DNA from: UBA10649 sp963749905
GTDB taxonomy: Bacteria; Actinomycetota; Actinomycetes; S36-B12
NCBI GenBank assembly: GCA_963749905.1
Contig: CAVVOF010000004.1
Coordinates: forward strand, 124,001-188,000
Reading direction: 5' to 3'
Length of the DNA stretch: 64,000 bases
The notes under the pieces were generated by a model. That model saw nothing but the letters and a program-made list of their open reading frames with translations, did not search any database and had not been told where the DNA came from. The position numbers and the translations under genes were made by a program. Of this stretch, positions 17,405 through 26,376 are shown piece after piece. Within the stretch, counting starts at the first letter, position 1; every line of letters begins with the position of its first letter.

Positions 17405-18655
17405 TCAGGTGAGGTCCCACTCGACACCGGCGGGGGTGTCCCGGACCTCGACGCCGGCCGCCGCCAGTCCGTCGCGAATCGCGTCGGACGTCGCGTAGTC
17501 CTTCGCCTCGCGCACCCGGCGACGGGCGTCCAGCGCCACGTCTACGAGCGGCCCGAGGACGGCGCGCGGATCCTGGAGCCCGGACGTCGCCGCGCCCGCG
17601 AGGTCGACGATCATCGAGCGGAGCGCGGCGCGGGCGACGTCGCGGTCACGACCCTGCAAGGTGTCGGCACTCCAGTCACTGATCGCCTCCTCAAGATCGA
17701 GGCAGGCGCCCAGCGCGGCATCGGCATCCCGCCTGGCCAGGGCCTCGTCGAAGACGGCCCGCAGCTGCGTTGCCGCGGCCTGGAGCGACGTATCCGAGGT
17801 CGGCGTCGGCAGTTCCTCCCCTGGGTCCGCTGGCTCCTCCACGGCGCGGAGCCCGTCGGTGAGCTCGCCGCTCAGCACCGCGGCGACCTCCGAGATCGGG
17901 ATCGAGCTCCCGGCCGGCACCACCTCGCTGAGCCCGTTGACTCGAAGGGTCATGCCTCCGGCACCGAACACGGTGACGGTTCGGTCGCCGAGATCGAACA
18001 CGGCTGCCGTGTGCTCGTCCACGCCGATCACGCCCACGCCCGCCGGCAGGAGCGCCTCCATCGCCTCGAGGCGCGACTCCCCCAAGTAGCAGAAGCGCGT
18101 GTCGTGCCGACCGCCCTCGCGGTTGTCGTAGTGCGGGATGACGGCGGCCGGCAGGTCGGCGAGCGCGCCCATCAGGTCGAGCGCAGGCACCCAGGAGGGC
18201 TCGTCACCGACCTTGTAGATCTCGTAGACGGGCACGGCCCATCGGCCCGCGGTGACCGCTGCCGCGCTGCCCATCACGACTGTCCCGCCGCGCTTCACCA
18301 CGTCGACGAGGGCGCCCGGGATCGGGGTGTCCTGCCATTGACGAAGGGCGAACGTGGGGCTGCCCGGTCCGGCGAACACGAAGCTGGCCCGCCCCAGGAG
18401 CGCCAGGGCCCGCTCGCGGACGGCCACCGGCTCGTCCCGCCGCCGCCACCGCGCCACCTCGATCGGCGTCCCCACGGACGCCGAGAAGTACTCCTGCACC
18501 TTCACCGTCAGGTCATCGGCGTTGGCCTGGAACCCGAAGGGCGTGTCGAGCATGACGCGCGCACCGTCGCCCGACTCGTCGAGCAGCTGCCGGTGGACCT
18601 TCACCATGGTGGGAGCGGTCTCGCCGGAACCCATGATGACGACGCGTCCCGGCAT
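17405..18655 (-). CDS. Class I glutamine-amidotransferase/S51-like domain fused to a CysRS-type C-terminal domain
   Basis: 416 residues, ATG 18655. The N-terminal part (1-250) has the fold signature of peptidase S51/cyanophycinase-like proteins: MGSGETAPTM, the FAGPGSP turn, and a nucleophile-elbow-like VVMGSAAAV with Ser130. The last 110 residues (RDADAALGACLDLEEAI ... REAKDYATSDAIRDGLAAAG, then DTPAGVEWDL) closely resemble the C-terminal helical domain of cysteinyl-tRNA synthetase, including its terminal VRDTPxGxxW motif. There is no synthetase catalytic domain. The combination suggests an enzyme that binds a tRNA or another CysRS ligand, but the substrate is unknown to me. It is read away from the helicase gene and ends at the palindrome. 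Confidence 0.7.
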   Translation of the reverse strand: MPGRVVIMGSGETAPTMVKVHRQLLDESGDGARVMLDTPFGFQANADDLTVKVQEYFSASVGTPIEVARWRRRDEPVAVRERALALLGRASFVFAGPGSPTFALRQWQDTPIPGALVDVVKRGGTVVMGSAAAVTAGRWAVPVYEIYKVGDEPSWVPALDLMGALADLPAAVIPHYDNREGGRHDTRFCYLGESRLEAMEALLPAGVGVIGVDEHTAAVFDLGDRTVTVFGAGGMTLRVNGLSEVVPAGSSIPISEVAAVLSGELTDGLRAVEEPADPGEELPTPTSDTSLQAAATQLRAVFDEALARRDADAALGACLDLEEAISDWSADTLQGRDRDVARAALRSMIVDLAGAATSGLQDPRAVLGPLVDVALDARRRVREAKDYATSDAIRDGLAAAGVEVRDTPAGVEWDLT

Positions 18656-18712
18656 GCGCCCACCCTTTCATGGCCGACCGGACTCGGCCACCTCGCCAAC
18701 TAGCCTGTGGCC

Positions 18713-20357
18713 ATGGCGCCGCGGATGCTCCCCGAGGATCCGGCCTTCGCGGATCCTTCGGAGCAGGTGGCCTGGGAGTCGCTGCGCACGCACCTGCGTG
18801 ATCAGGACGTCGTGCTGCACGGCGTGCGGTTCAGCGATCCGGTCGATGGCGACGTCGAGATCGACCTGCTGGTCCTGCTCCCCGACGTCGGTGCGGTGGT
18901 GATCGAGGTCAAGGGCGGCCATATCAGCTACGCCGACGGATCCTTCTGGCAGACCGGCAGTGACGGCAAGCGTGCGGTGGACCCCCTGACCCAGGCGATG
19001 AAGGGGATGCACGCCCTCAAGCGCTACGTCGAAGGCCAGCCCACATGGTCGCGCGGCTCCCTCCGGGCGTCGTGGCTGGCCTGCTTCCCGTACACCGAGG
19101 TGACCGGCGGCCTGGGGCCGCAGGGCCAGCGACACGTGCTCGTCGGAAAGTCCGCGATCGACGACCTGGCCGGACGTGCCCACGACCGGCTCACCGATCC
19201 GATGCTGCACGCCGCGTGGCCGACCACCTCGTGGGTCGACGCAGTGCTGGGCCTGCTGCAGGGAAACGCGGACCTGCCCGCACAGATCGCCGCGCGCAGC
19301 ACCGAGCGACTGCGGCACGCGGACCAGCTCACGCGAGGCACAGGCCATGCTCCTGCGGGCCATCACCGCCGTTCCTCGCTACGAGCTGAGCGGCTCGGCC
19401 GGCACGGGGAAGACCTGGCTGGCGATGGAGCAGGCGCGACGGTGGGCGACGGACGGCGAGCGGGTGGCGTTCGTCAGCTACGGCCGTGGCGTCGCGGAGA
19501 GCGTGCGCCGCGCGCTCGCCGACGCCCCCATCCGACAGCAGCCAGCGTTCATCGGCACCTTCCACCAACTCGGCTGGGTCTGGGGCGTCGAGCCGCCGCC
19601 CGATCCGGCGCCCGAGTTCTGGGAGGAGGAAGCCCCCCGACTGATGCACGCGGCCGCGGAACGGCTCCCCCACGACCAGCGCTTCACCGCATTCGTGGTC
19701 GACGAGGCCCAGGACTTCGCGGACGCGTGGTGGCCGGCGCTGCTCGCGAGCGCCCGTGACGATTCCTTCCGCCTCGCAGTGATGCGCGACGACGAGCAGG
19801 CGGTGTTCCAGCAGCGACGTGGGCGCCCAGACCTGCCCCTCGTGCCCCTCTCCCTGGATGAGAACCTCCGCAACCCCGTCCAGGTAGTCGACACCTTCCG
19901 CCCCCTGGTCAGCCGGGAGATCACCGCACGCGGCGGGCACGGCTACCCGGTCGAGTACGTGTCCTGCCCGGCCGGCGCGTCGATCGGGGCGGCCGACGCC
20001 GTCGTCGAGGAGCTGCTGGACGAGCGCGGCTGGCTGCCCGAGCACATCGCCCTGCTCACGACTCAACACCGGCACCCGGTCCAGGCTGAGTCCGCGGCGG
20101 ACAAGTCCGCCTACTGGGACGACTTCTGGGGCAACGACGTCTTCTACTCGACGGTGGCCGGCTTCAAGGGACTGGAGCGCCCGGTCGTGGTGCTGGCGGT
20201 GGATGGCTTCCATGAAGGGGTCGAGCCGGCGAGCGTCATGTACGCGGGCATGAGCCGCGCCCGCGATCTGCTCATCGTCGTGGGCGACGAGGAGACGGTG
20301 GCGAAGGCGGTCGGCGAGAAGGTCATGCGCCGCCTGCGTCGTCAGCGCTCCCGCTGA
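18713..20357 (+). pseudogene. NERD-domain/UvrD-like helicase, split by a frameshift
   Basis: Start at ATG 18713 (a GTG at 18707 is in frame). The first 170 residues are a NERD nuclease-related domain: EIDLLVLLPDVGAVVIEVK with the Glu and Lys typical of the restriction-endonuclease fold. Near 19335, after RLRHADQLTR, the frame is lost, and the protein continues in the next frame as EAQAMLLRAI, then Walker A SGSAGTGKTWLA, Walker B FVVDEAQDF and a C-terminal helicase motif FKGLERPVVVLAVDG and YAGMSRARDLLIVV, ending at TGA 20357. One base inserted near 19335 restores a protein of about 547 residues with the known NERD plus superfamily 1 helicase arrangement. The break is probably a sequence error; if real, the ATPase half could only be made from internal starts. 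Confidence 0.78.
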
Positions 20358-20377
20358 GACCCGCCTACTCTTCGCTC

Positions 20378-20773
20378 ATGTGGCCCTTCCGTCGACGCGC
20401 TCGCCCCGAACCCACCGGGACCCTGCGCATCGGCGAGCACAGCTCGAATGCCGCCGACTACGACGTGTGGACAGTGAGCGAGTCGCGGCATCCTGAGGCG
20501 TTCGAGGAACTGTGGTCACAGGCATGGCCGACGGAACGAGAAGGCGACGTCCTGCGCCGCTGGGCACAGCTCGTGCCCGTCCGCGATCCTCGTTTCGGCG
20601 TGGCCGACGTCGGTGTCGACCTCGACGGCAGGCGCGCCTGCTACCTGCGGCCACCGCACCTGGACACGGTCGCCCATCGCGCAGCCGAGGCCGGTGTGTT
20701 GGCACTCGAGGTGCCCGCGCTCATCGAGCGCGGCCCCGGCGGGACGACCGTGCGCCTGATCATCGCCGACTGA
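20378..20773 (+). CDS. Hypothetical protein, 131 residues
   Basis: ATG 20378, 20 bases after the helicase stop and probably co-transcribed with it. A basic start (WPFRRRARP) is followed by a mixed alpha/beta sequence with no signal peptide or membrane helix. The middle, ADVGVDLDGRRACYLRPP, and the end, VPALIERGPGGTTVRLIIAD, have the look of a small HIRAN-like or RNase-like barrel, but I cannot name a family with confidence. Codon usage is the same as the neighbours. Confidence 0.6.
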   Translation: MWPFRRRARPEPTGTLRIGEHSSNAADYDVWTVSESRHPEAFEELWSQAWPTEREGDVLRRWAQLVPVRDPRFGVADVGVDLDGRRACYLRPPHLDTVAHRAAEAGVLALEVPALIERGPGGTTVRLIIAD

Positions 20774-20850
20774 GGAAACCCTTACGCGGGAACGCAATTG
20801 CGGCATTCGGCAGCACCATTGATGTCAGACCCTCACGCTACGTTGAGGTC

Positions 20851-22299
20851 ATGCTCGAACAGCAACTCACCGACCTCGTCGTCGCGCACGCGGCGCAGTC
20901 GGACGGGCGCGTCGAGCTCGCGATCCTGGCCGCCGCGCGTCCCGGTCCGGAGACCATGACCTGCCTGGTCCACCTCGAGATCGAGAACCTCGGACCCGAC
21001 GAGTCCGTCACCTATCTCCAGGTCCTCGACCGCGCGACGTCCTGGCTGTCCACGCTGGAGTCGCGGGCCCTGGTCCAGGCCGCGGGCCCGCAGCAGACGA
21101 CTCGACGGGTGGCCGTGCTCGACCGAGCCTCGGACCGCGAGCGGCACGTCGAGCTGGCCGACGAGATGCGCGATGAGATCGCCGCTGCCCTGCATCGGTC
21201 GCCCGCCGCCGTTCACGACCAACTCGAACACGCCCGTCTCCTGCACGGCCCGCTGCGACGCACCCGGGAGGCAATGGCGCGTGGCGAGATCGGGCAGCAG
21301 CAGGCGCGCGCCCTCGCGCGGCAGGCGCACCGGATGAGCGGGCGGCTGGTCTGCCTGGGCCAGGACCCGTCGACCGACTCCCCAGCGGACTCCGAAGAGC
21401 GGGCGCGCTTCGCGTCCTCCTGCCGGGCCCTCGAGGACCGGGTGCTCAGCCGGGCCCGGACCGCTACTCCCGGCCAGGTCCGCTCCCTGGCCACGCGCGC
21501 CGTCGCTGCCATCGACGCGGCCGGCGCGACGCAGCGGCGCCGACAGGCGCGCGAGGACATCGGCGTCTGGATCGTGCCGGAGGACGATGGCCTCGCCCTG
21601 CTCCTCGCCCGGATGGACGCGACCGACGCCGCCCGCGTCTACGCGGCCATCCAGGCGCACGTTGCTCAGTCCCCGGTCGCAGCCGACTCGGTCGTCACCG
21701 TGGGTCAGCAGCGCGCAGCCGCCCTGCTGCACCTGTCGTGCGCAGCCCGGCGACCGTCATCGGACGACCCCACCTCCCCGAACACGACCGCATGCATCGA
21801 CGTCGTCGTCGGCCTGCCCACGCTGCTCGGCCTCAGCGAGGAGCCCGCCCTGCTGGGCCGGAGCGGAACGGGCGAGCAGCAGCCGTTGCCCGCGGAGGCG
21901 TTGCGCGCACTCATGGCCGATCCCAGCATCGGACTCACCCTGCGCAGGCTGGTCACCGATGACGTCACCGGTGCGCTGCTCGATCGCGGACGCAACAGCT
22001 ACCGGGTCTCCGAGTCCATGCGCGCCTTCCTGGTCAGTCGGGACGGCACCTGCCGGTTCCCGGGCTGCCGGCGGCGCGCGTCGGCATGCGACATCGATCA
22101 CGCCACCTCATGGGAGGACGGCGGCGGCACGGATCGGGACAACCTGGGCGCCTTGTGCCGACGCCACCATCAGCTCAAGACGCACGGTGACTGGCGGGTC
22201 ACGGACAGCGCGGTCGACGGATCCTGCACCTGGATAGCACCGTCGGGTCGCCGATATCGCACCGAACCTGAACCGGTGTCGACGCATCCCCCGCCCTAG
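20851..22299 (+). CDS. DUF222/13E12-type HNH endonuclease family protein
   Basis: 482 residues from ATG 20851. The N-terminal 330 residues are the helical DUF222 domain found with actinobacterial 13E12-repeat proteins (DQLEHARLLHGPLRRTREAM, IGQQQARALARQA). The C-terminus is a zinc-containing HNH nuclease: CRFPGCRRRASACDIDHA, then GGGTDRDNLGALCRRHHQLKT, with the two CxxC-like pairs, the Asp-His general base and the closing His-His. Such genes are present in many copies in actinobacteria and tend to move by recombination; the biological role is unknown. Upstream lies a 77-base gap with no clear promoter. Confidence 0.88.
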   Translation: MLEQQLTDLVVAHAAQSDGRVELAILAAARPGPETMTCLVHLEIENLGPDESVTYLQVLDRATSWLSTLESRALVQAAGPQQTTRRVAVLDRASDRERHVELADEMRDEIAAALHRSPAAVHDQLEHARLLHGPLRRTREAMARGEIGQQQARALARQAHRMSGRLVCLGQDPSTDSPADSEERARFASSCRALEDRVLSRARTATPGQVRSLATRAVAAIDAAGATQRRRQAREDIGVWIVPEDDGLALLLARMDATDAARVYAAIQAHVAQSPVAADSVVTVGQQRAAALLHLSCAARRPSSDDPTSPNTTACIDVVVGLPTLLGLSEEPALLGRSGTGEQQPLPAEALRALMADPSIGLTLRRLVTDDVTGALLDRGRNSYRVSESMRAFLVSRDGTCRFPGCRRRASACDIDHATSWEDGGGTDRDNLGALCRRHHQLKTHGDWRVTDSAVDGSCTWIAPSGRRYRTEPEPVSTHPPP

Positions 22300-22313
22300 C
22301 GATGGGCCCGCAC

Positions 22314-24074
22314 CTACCAGGAGCCGCCACCACCACCACCGCCTCCGCCGCCGGAGGACCCGCCACCGCCCGAGCCGCTGCTCGGTGCCGTCATGGCGCT
22401 GGACATCGAGGTGGTACCGGTGGACATCAGGTCGCCCATGTCCCACATGCCCCCGACGTAGTAGCCGTAGCCGTGCAGCTCCTCCGGCGTCAGGTCGGGG
22501 AAGGCGCCGAGCCACGCATCCTCGAGGTCGAAGATCACGGCGTACGGCAGCATCGTGGCGAAGATGGCGGCCGCGGTCAGGCCGCTGCGCTGCGCGAACT
22601 CGCGGCGCGCGGCCGCGGGATCGGTGCCGAGGACCTTCTGGAAGCCGGCCACCTTGGCAAGGAAGGTCGCCGACTGCGGGGTCTCGGCGCGCGGGGTGAT
22701 GATCCTGGCGGTGATGAAGCCAATCAGCGCGCCGACCCCGACGGTGAGCAGGATCCCGGTGATGAACGGCTGGCCGACGAACAGCATCACGATGCCGAGG
22801 ATGAGGATCAGCACGGCGCTGATCCCCAGCCATCGCCAACGCTGATCGGGCAGGTCGCCCTTGGGATTGCGTCGCCCCTGAGCCTCCTGGGTCGAGACGA
22901 GGGAGAGGAAGTCACCGGCCCAGATCCGCGCGAGGTCCTTGTCGTAGCCCTCGAGGGTCCCGGACGTCCCGCCCTTGAGGATGACGGCGACGAGCGACTC
23001 CTCCCACGGCCGCATGGGGGACGTCCCGGTGCCCACCCAGTCCACGGTCAGGTGCTTGCCCTCCGTGCGGACGTTGATCCAGCGGCGCGCAGCGAGGTCC
23101 AGCAGGGTCGCCAGCATGACGCGCGCGTCGGTCGAGCCGCCGCGACCGCGCCAGGCGGCGGACACCTCGGCCGGCGGGAGGCCGTCGGGGGGTGCGTACT
23201 GCGGAGGTGCCCCGGGAATCGGTGACCCTGCATCAGCCCGGCGACGCCGGACCGCCATCGTCACCGGCACGATCACCAGCAGGGCGGCGGGGACGAGCCC
23301 GCCGAACACGCCGAGCACGGGGTTCGTGGGCAGACCCTGCGTGACGTTCTCCGTAGGCACCCGGCTGAAGGCCGCCGCCGGCCACACGATCGACCCGGTG
23401 AGCGCATCCCCCGAGCCGAGCGACACCGGGCCCAGGCTGACCGCCGTCCCTGCGGACGCGGCCGTGCACTGGTCGGTGGATCCCCCTGGTCCGTAGAAGC
23501 ACTTGGCCGCGATCGCCTCGGCTGGGCCGACCACGGACGCGTGCGCCCGCTGGATCGGCACCTGCCAACCGGTCCCGACGAAATCCCAGAACAACTCCAC
23601 GTCGCCGACCGAGAGAGAGTCCGGGGCCAGCGGATCATCGACGTCCGCCTGGGTGATGACCCGCAGGCCGTCCTCCACCACGTACGTGATCGCGTAGTCG
23701 TGCGGACCGGTGATCGTGCGGTTCGGATCACCGATCTTCAGGTTGAGGAACGGGGCGTTGTCGGACGTCGTCCACGGCACGGGCGCACCGTCCATCGTGA
23801 CCGACTCCACGGTGATGTCGTACGTGCGCCGCTGGCCGGACAGCGTCTCGTCGTAGACCGGGATGTCCCGGAAGATGCCGTGCCGGTAGTCGGCCTCGAA
23901 GTCGTAGCGGATCGTCTCGACGATCCGGAACGACGTGTCGGACCGGACCGTGGTCTCGACCTCGAAGTCCCGAATGGTCTCGGCGGCCGCCGGCACCGCG
24001 AGGGCGATGGCCGCAAGCGTCGTCGCACCGAGTGCGACGCCGGCGAGCCCCGCCCGACGCACCAGCCCGGACAT
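22314..24074 (-). CDS. DUF2207 membrane protein with glycine-rich tail
   Basis: 586 residues, ATG 24074, overlapping the stop of lemA by one base (TGATG). A signal peptide (to about residue 31) precedes the extracytoplasmic DUF2207 domain (DFEVETTVRSDTSFRIVETI, then HGIFRDIPV). A helix at about 270-290, a cytoplasmic DUF2207 second domain (RWINVRTEGKHL), two close helices near 425-470 and a final domain follow. The tail is a serine/glycine run ending in SW. DUF2207 proteins with this Gly-rich end are commonly found beside LemA; function is unresolved, an envelope role is likely from topology. Confidence 0.85.
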   Translation of the reverse strand: MSGLVRRAGLAGVALGATTLAAIALAVPAAAETIRDFEVETTVRSDTSFRIVETIRYDFEADYRHGIFRDIPVYDETLSGQRRTYDITVESVTMDGAPVPWTTSDNAPFLNLKIGDPNRTITGPHDYAITYVVEDGLRVITQADVDDPLAPDSLSVGDVELFWDFVGTGWQVPIQRAHASVVGPAEAIAAKCFYGPGGSTDQCTAASAGTAVSLGPVSLGSGDALTGSIVWPAAAFSRVPTENVTQGLPTNPVLGVFGGLVPAALLVIVPVTMAVRRRRADAGSPIPGAPPQYAPPDGLPPAEVSAAWRGRGGSTDARVMLATLLDLAARRWINVRTEGKHLTVDWVGTGTSPMRPWEESLVAVILKGGTSGTLEGYDKDLARIWAGDFLSLVSTQEAQGRRNPKGDLPDQRWRWLGISAVLILILGIVMLFVGQPFITGILLTVGVGALIGFITARIITPRAETPQSATFLAKVAGFQKVLGTDPAAARREFAQRSGLTAAAIFATMLPYAVIFDLEDAWLGAFPDLTPEELHGYGYYVGGMWDMGDLMSTGTTSMSSAMTAPSSGSGGGGSSGGGGGGGGGGSW

Positions 24075-24631
24075 CAGAAGTCGACGGTCGGCGCCGCTCG
24101 ACGGCCGGTGTCCGGCTCGGAGTACATCTCGCGCTCCTTGACGCCGGCCATGCCCACGAACCACATGGACGGCACGGTCCGAACCGCCGTGTTCAAGGTG
24201 ACGACCGAGTCGTTGTAGTACTGGCGCGCGAACTGCAGCTCGCCCTCGACCTGGGTCAACTGTCCCTGCAGGTCCTTGAAGTTCGCGGTAGCGGTCAGTT
24301 GCGGGTAGGCCTCGGCAACTGCGAACAGTCGTCCCAGAGCCTGCGTGAGCGCACCGTCCGCCGCCGACTTCTCCGCAACCGTGGTGGCCCCGGCCTGCTT
24401 GGCGCGCGCCTCGGTCACGGACTCGAGAGTGCTGCGCTCGAAGTCCGCTGAGCCCTTGACCGTCTCGACCAGATTGGGCACCAGGTCGGCACGCTTCGTG
24501 AGCAGCGTGTCGATGCCGGCCCACGCGCCCTGCGCCGTGATGTCGAGGCGCCGCAGCTTGTTGAACTGCGCGAACGCGAACACGATGACGAAGAGCAGAA
24601 CTGCGACGATGCCAATGAGGACCCAGACCAT
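24074..24631 (-). CDS. lemA: LemA family protein
   Basis: 185 residues, ATG 24631. One N-terminal helix (VWVLIGIVAVLLFVIVFAF) anchors a helical-bundle domain on the outside: FNKLRRLDITAQGAWAGID, then LTKRADLVPNLVETVKGSA, and the closing YNDSVVTLNTAVRTVPSMW, all family hallmarks. The function of bacterial LemA is unknown; it usually sits with a DUF2207 or TPM-domain protein, as here. Translational overlap with the DUF2207 gene supports joint production. Confidence 0.92.
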   Translation of the reverse strand: MVWVLIGIVAVLLFVIVFAFAQFNKLRRLDITAQGAWAGIDTLLTKRADLVPNLVETVKGSADFERSTLESVTEARAKQAGATTVAEKSAADGALTQALGRLFAVAEAYPQLTATANFKDLQGQLTQVEGELQFARQYYNDSVVTLNTAVRTVPSMWFVGMAGVKEREMYSEPDTGRRAAPTVDF

Positions 24632-24681
24632 GATCGCTCCCTTCGCGATGCCGGTCTCGAGCCTAGCCGCAGCGGCGCCGC

Positions 24682-25197
24682 TCAGGTGGTGCGGACCGCC
24701 ACGACCCGGTCTCCGCGGCCGAGGACGCCCAGCAGGCCCGGGTCTCCGTTGCCGCACAGATCGGCACTTCCCCGGCAGGGTCCCATCTCCAGGCCGTAGT
24801 AGAAGGTGCCCTTCCGCCCGAACTCCGCATTGATGGTGAAGCCACCGTTGCGGCGGACCGTCGTGCAGGCCGCCTCCATCGTGGTCCACGGCCAGCTGCC
24901 GCCCGCTTCCGGCGTGGTCTTGAACCGGGTCAGGCAGACGACGTTGTCGCCGCGGGTCCACTGGTTGAGGTTCTGCACGGCGCGGGCGCTGAGCACCCCG
25001 GTGAACCGCACGGTCTCGCCCGAGGGCACGGTGCGGTCGGCGACCTGCATGCACGCGTACCTGCCCCCTTCGACGTCCTCGCTGCAGGCCCGCTTGGACG
25101 GGACGGGATCAGCGGCCGCCTGGGCAGGGGTCCCGACCATCACGGTGGCGCCCATCGCCAGGGCGAATGACAGCGCGACGATGCGTCTGAAGGACAT
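24682..25197 (-). CDS. Secreted cysteine-containing protein of unknown function
   Basis: 171 residues, ATG 25197 (MSFRRIVALSFALAMG). Signal peptide with cleavage after AQA near residue 27. The mature part has eight cysteines including RACSEDVEGGRYACMQV and a C-terminal GPCRGSADLCGNG, suggesting several disulfides in an exported beta-rich protein. The dsbB-like gene of the window could serve such proteins. No family recognised. The gene is on the same strand as lemA, 50 bases upstream of it. Confidence 0.7.
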   Translation of the reverse strand: MSFRRIVALSFALAMGATVMVGTPAQAAADPVPSKRACSEDVEGGRYACMQVADRTVPSGETVRFTGVLSARAVQNLNQWTRGDNVVCLTRFKTTPEAGGSWPWTTMEAACTTVRRNGGFTINAEFGRKGTFYYGLEMGPCRGSADLCGNGDPGLLGVLGRGDRVVAVRTT

Positions 25198-25306
25198 GGC
25201 TCTCCCTCGATCGAATCGACCCCCCATGGATCGATCCACCCACGCTAGGAGAGACGGGGGTCGTGTTGCGCGGTGGCAGAGACACGCAACGGGAGTTCGG
25301 CTCGCC

Positions 25307-25759
25307 CTAGTGCTCCGCTGAGGCGTCCACGCGGGAGACGAGTGCCTCCAGCTGGGCCCGCACCGTCCAGTACTGATCCGCATCCGCAGCGAGGCAGGCG
25401 CCCATCCGTGCTGGTACATCGAGCGCTCGTGCGCGAAGGTCCCGACCCGCAGGCGTGAGCTCCACCTCGACGGATCGCTCGTCCTCTCGGGATCGGGCGC
25501 GGGCCACGAGACCGGCTGCCTCCAGGCGCTTCAGGAGCGGGGACAGCGTGCCGCTGTCGAGGTGCAGCCGCTCCCCGATCCTGCCGACGGACGCCGCCTG
25601 CTCCTCCCACAGGACGAGCATGACGAGGTACTGCGGATACGTCAGCCCGAGCTCAGCGAGGATCGGCCGATACACATCGGTGATCCCGCGATGCAGGCGA
25701 TAGGCCAGGAAGCACAACTGGTTGTCGAGCAGCAGTTGCGGCTCGACAGCACTGGTCAT
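25307..25759 (-). CDS. ohrR: OhrR-type MarR-family peroxide-sensing repressor
   Basis: 150 residues, ATG 25759 overlapping the stop of the peroxidase gene (ATGA). A winged-helix MarR domain contains LTYPQYLVMLVLWE, and the peroxidatic Cys16 sits in LDNQLCFLAYRLHR exactly where OhrR proteins carry their sensing cysteine. In the family, organic peroxides oxidise this cysteine and release DNA. The 14-bp palindrome upstream of the partner gene is the likely operator, so the operon is autoregulated. No second resolving cysteine is present, so it would be of the one-Cys type that uses a low-molecular-weight thiol, presumably mycothiol. Confidence 0.86.
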   Translation of the reverse strand: MTSAVEPQLLLDNQLCFLAYRLHRGITDVYRPILAELGLTYPQYLVMLVLWEEQAASVGRIGERLHLDSGTLSPLLKRLEAAGLVARARSREDERSVEVELTPAGRDLRARALDVPARMGACLAADADQYWTVRAQLEALVSRVDASAEH

Positions 25760-26256
25760 GCCGCGCTCTGCCGCAGCAGCGCCTCGATGTCGGCCCGGAT
25801 GTCCGAGGGCTCGGTGGTCGGCGAGTAGCGCGTCACCGTGGTGCCGTCGGCCGCCACCAGGAACTTGGTGAAGTTCCACTTGACGGACGAGCCCAGCATC
25901 CCCTTGGTGCGGCTCTTCACGAACTCGAAGACCGGGTGGGTGTCGGAGCCGTTCACCTTGACCTTCGTGGACAGCGGGAAGTCCACGCCGTAGTTGATCT
26001 GGCAGAACTCCTCGATCTGCTCGTCGTCGCCGGGCTCCTGGTTCGCGAACTGGTCGCAGGGGAAGCCGAGGACCACGAGGCCCTGGTCCTTGAGCTCCTC
26101 GTGCAGTTCCTGGAGCCCCTGGTACTGCGGGGTGAAGCCGCACTTGCTCGCCGTGTTGACGACGAGCACGGGGCGTCCGGCGTACTGCGAGAGGTCGACC
26201 TCCTCGCCGCGATTGCTGGTGAAGGACAGGTCGAAGAAGGTCTTTGTATTGGACAT
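25756..26256 (-). CDS. Glutathione peroxidase family (thioredoxin-type) peroxidase
   Basis: 166 residues, ATG 26256. Catalytic motifs: NTASKCGFTPQY with the peroxidatic Cys39, LGFPCDQFANQEPG with Gln73, and VKWNFTKFLV with the conserved Trp and Asn. Cys85 in EEFCQINYG matches the resolving cysteine of thioredoxin-dependent members, so it probably reduces peroxides using thioredoxin, not glutathione. First gene of a two-gene operon with ohrR; an OhrR-type operator lies 5 bases upstream of the start codon. It replaces the more usual Ohr partner. Confidence 0.9.
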   Translation of the reverse strand: MSNTKTFFDLSFTSNRGEEVDLSQYAGRPVLVVNTASKCGFTPQYQGLQELHEELKDQGLVVLGFPCDQFANQEPGDDEQIEEFCQINYGVDFPLSTKVKVNGSDTHPVFEFVKSRTKGMLGSSVKWNFTKFLVAADGTTVTRYSPTTEPSDIRADIEALLRQSAA

Positions 26257-26261
26257 AACCT

Positions 26262-26275
26262 AATTGTGCACAATT
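26262..26275. promoter_or_regulatory. OhrR operator candidate
   Basis: AATTGTGCACAATT is a perfect 14-bp palindrome in an AT-rich patch, 5 bases upstream of the peroxidase start codon. OhrR proteins bind TACAATT/AATTGTA-like palindromes, which this resembles. Position over the presumed transcription start fits repression of the peroxidase-ohrR operon. Confidence 0.7.
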
Positions 26276-26376
26276 TATCTGCCCCTCGCAAATCGAATGA
26301 CGGCGTGCGCTGCGGCCACGCTGTCCGGTTTGTTCGTTCTGCTGGCTTATCGTCGGGGCAACGAGCGGAGGTGCGC

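Noticed and set aside
18671..18690. 7-bp hairpin upstream of the NERD-helicase as a regulator
   Set aside because: Short stem in a GC-rich region, expected by chance; no further support.
22314..22380. Low-complexity repeat as CRISPR or microsatellite
   Set aside because: It encodes the Ser/Gly tail of the DUF2207 protein in frame; no spacer-repeat pattern.
25936..26376. N-terminal extension of the FN3 protein upstream of 26377
   Set aside because: It overlaps the peroxidase gene antisense and its operator; a ribosome site directly precedes ATG 26377.
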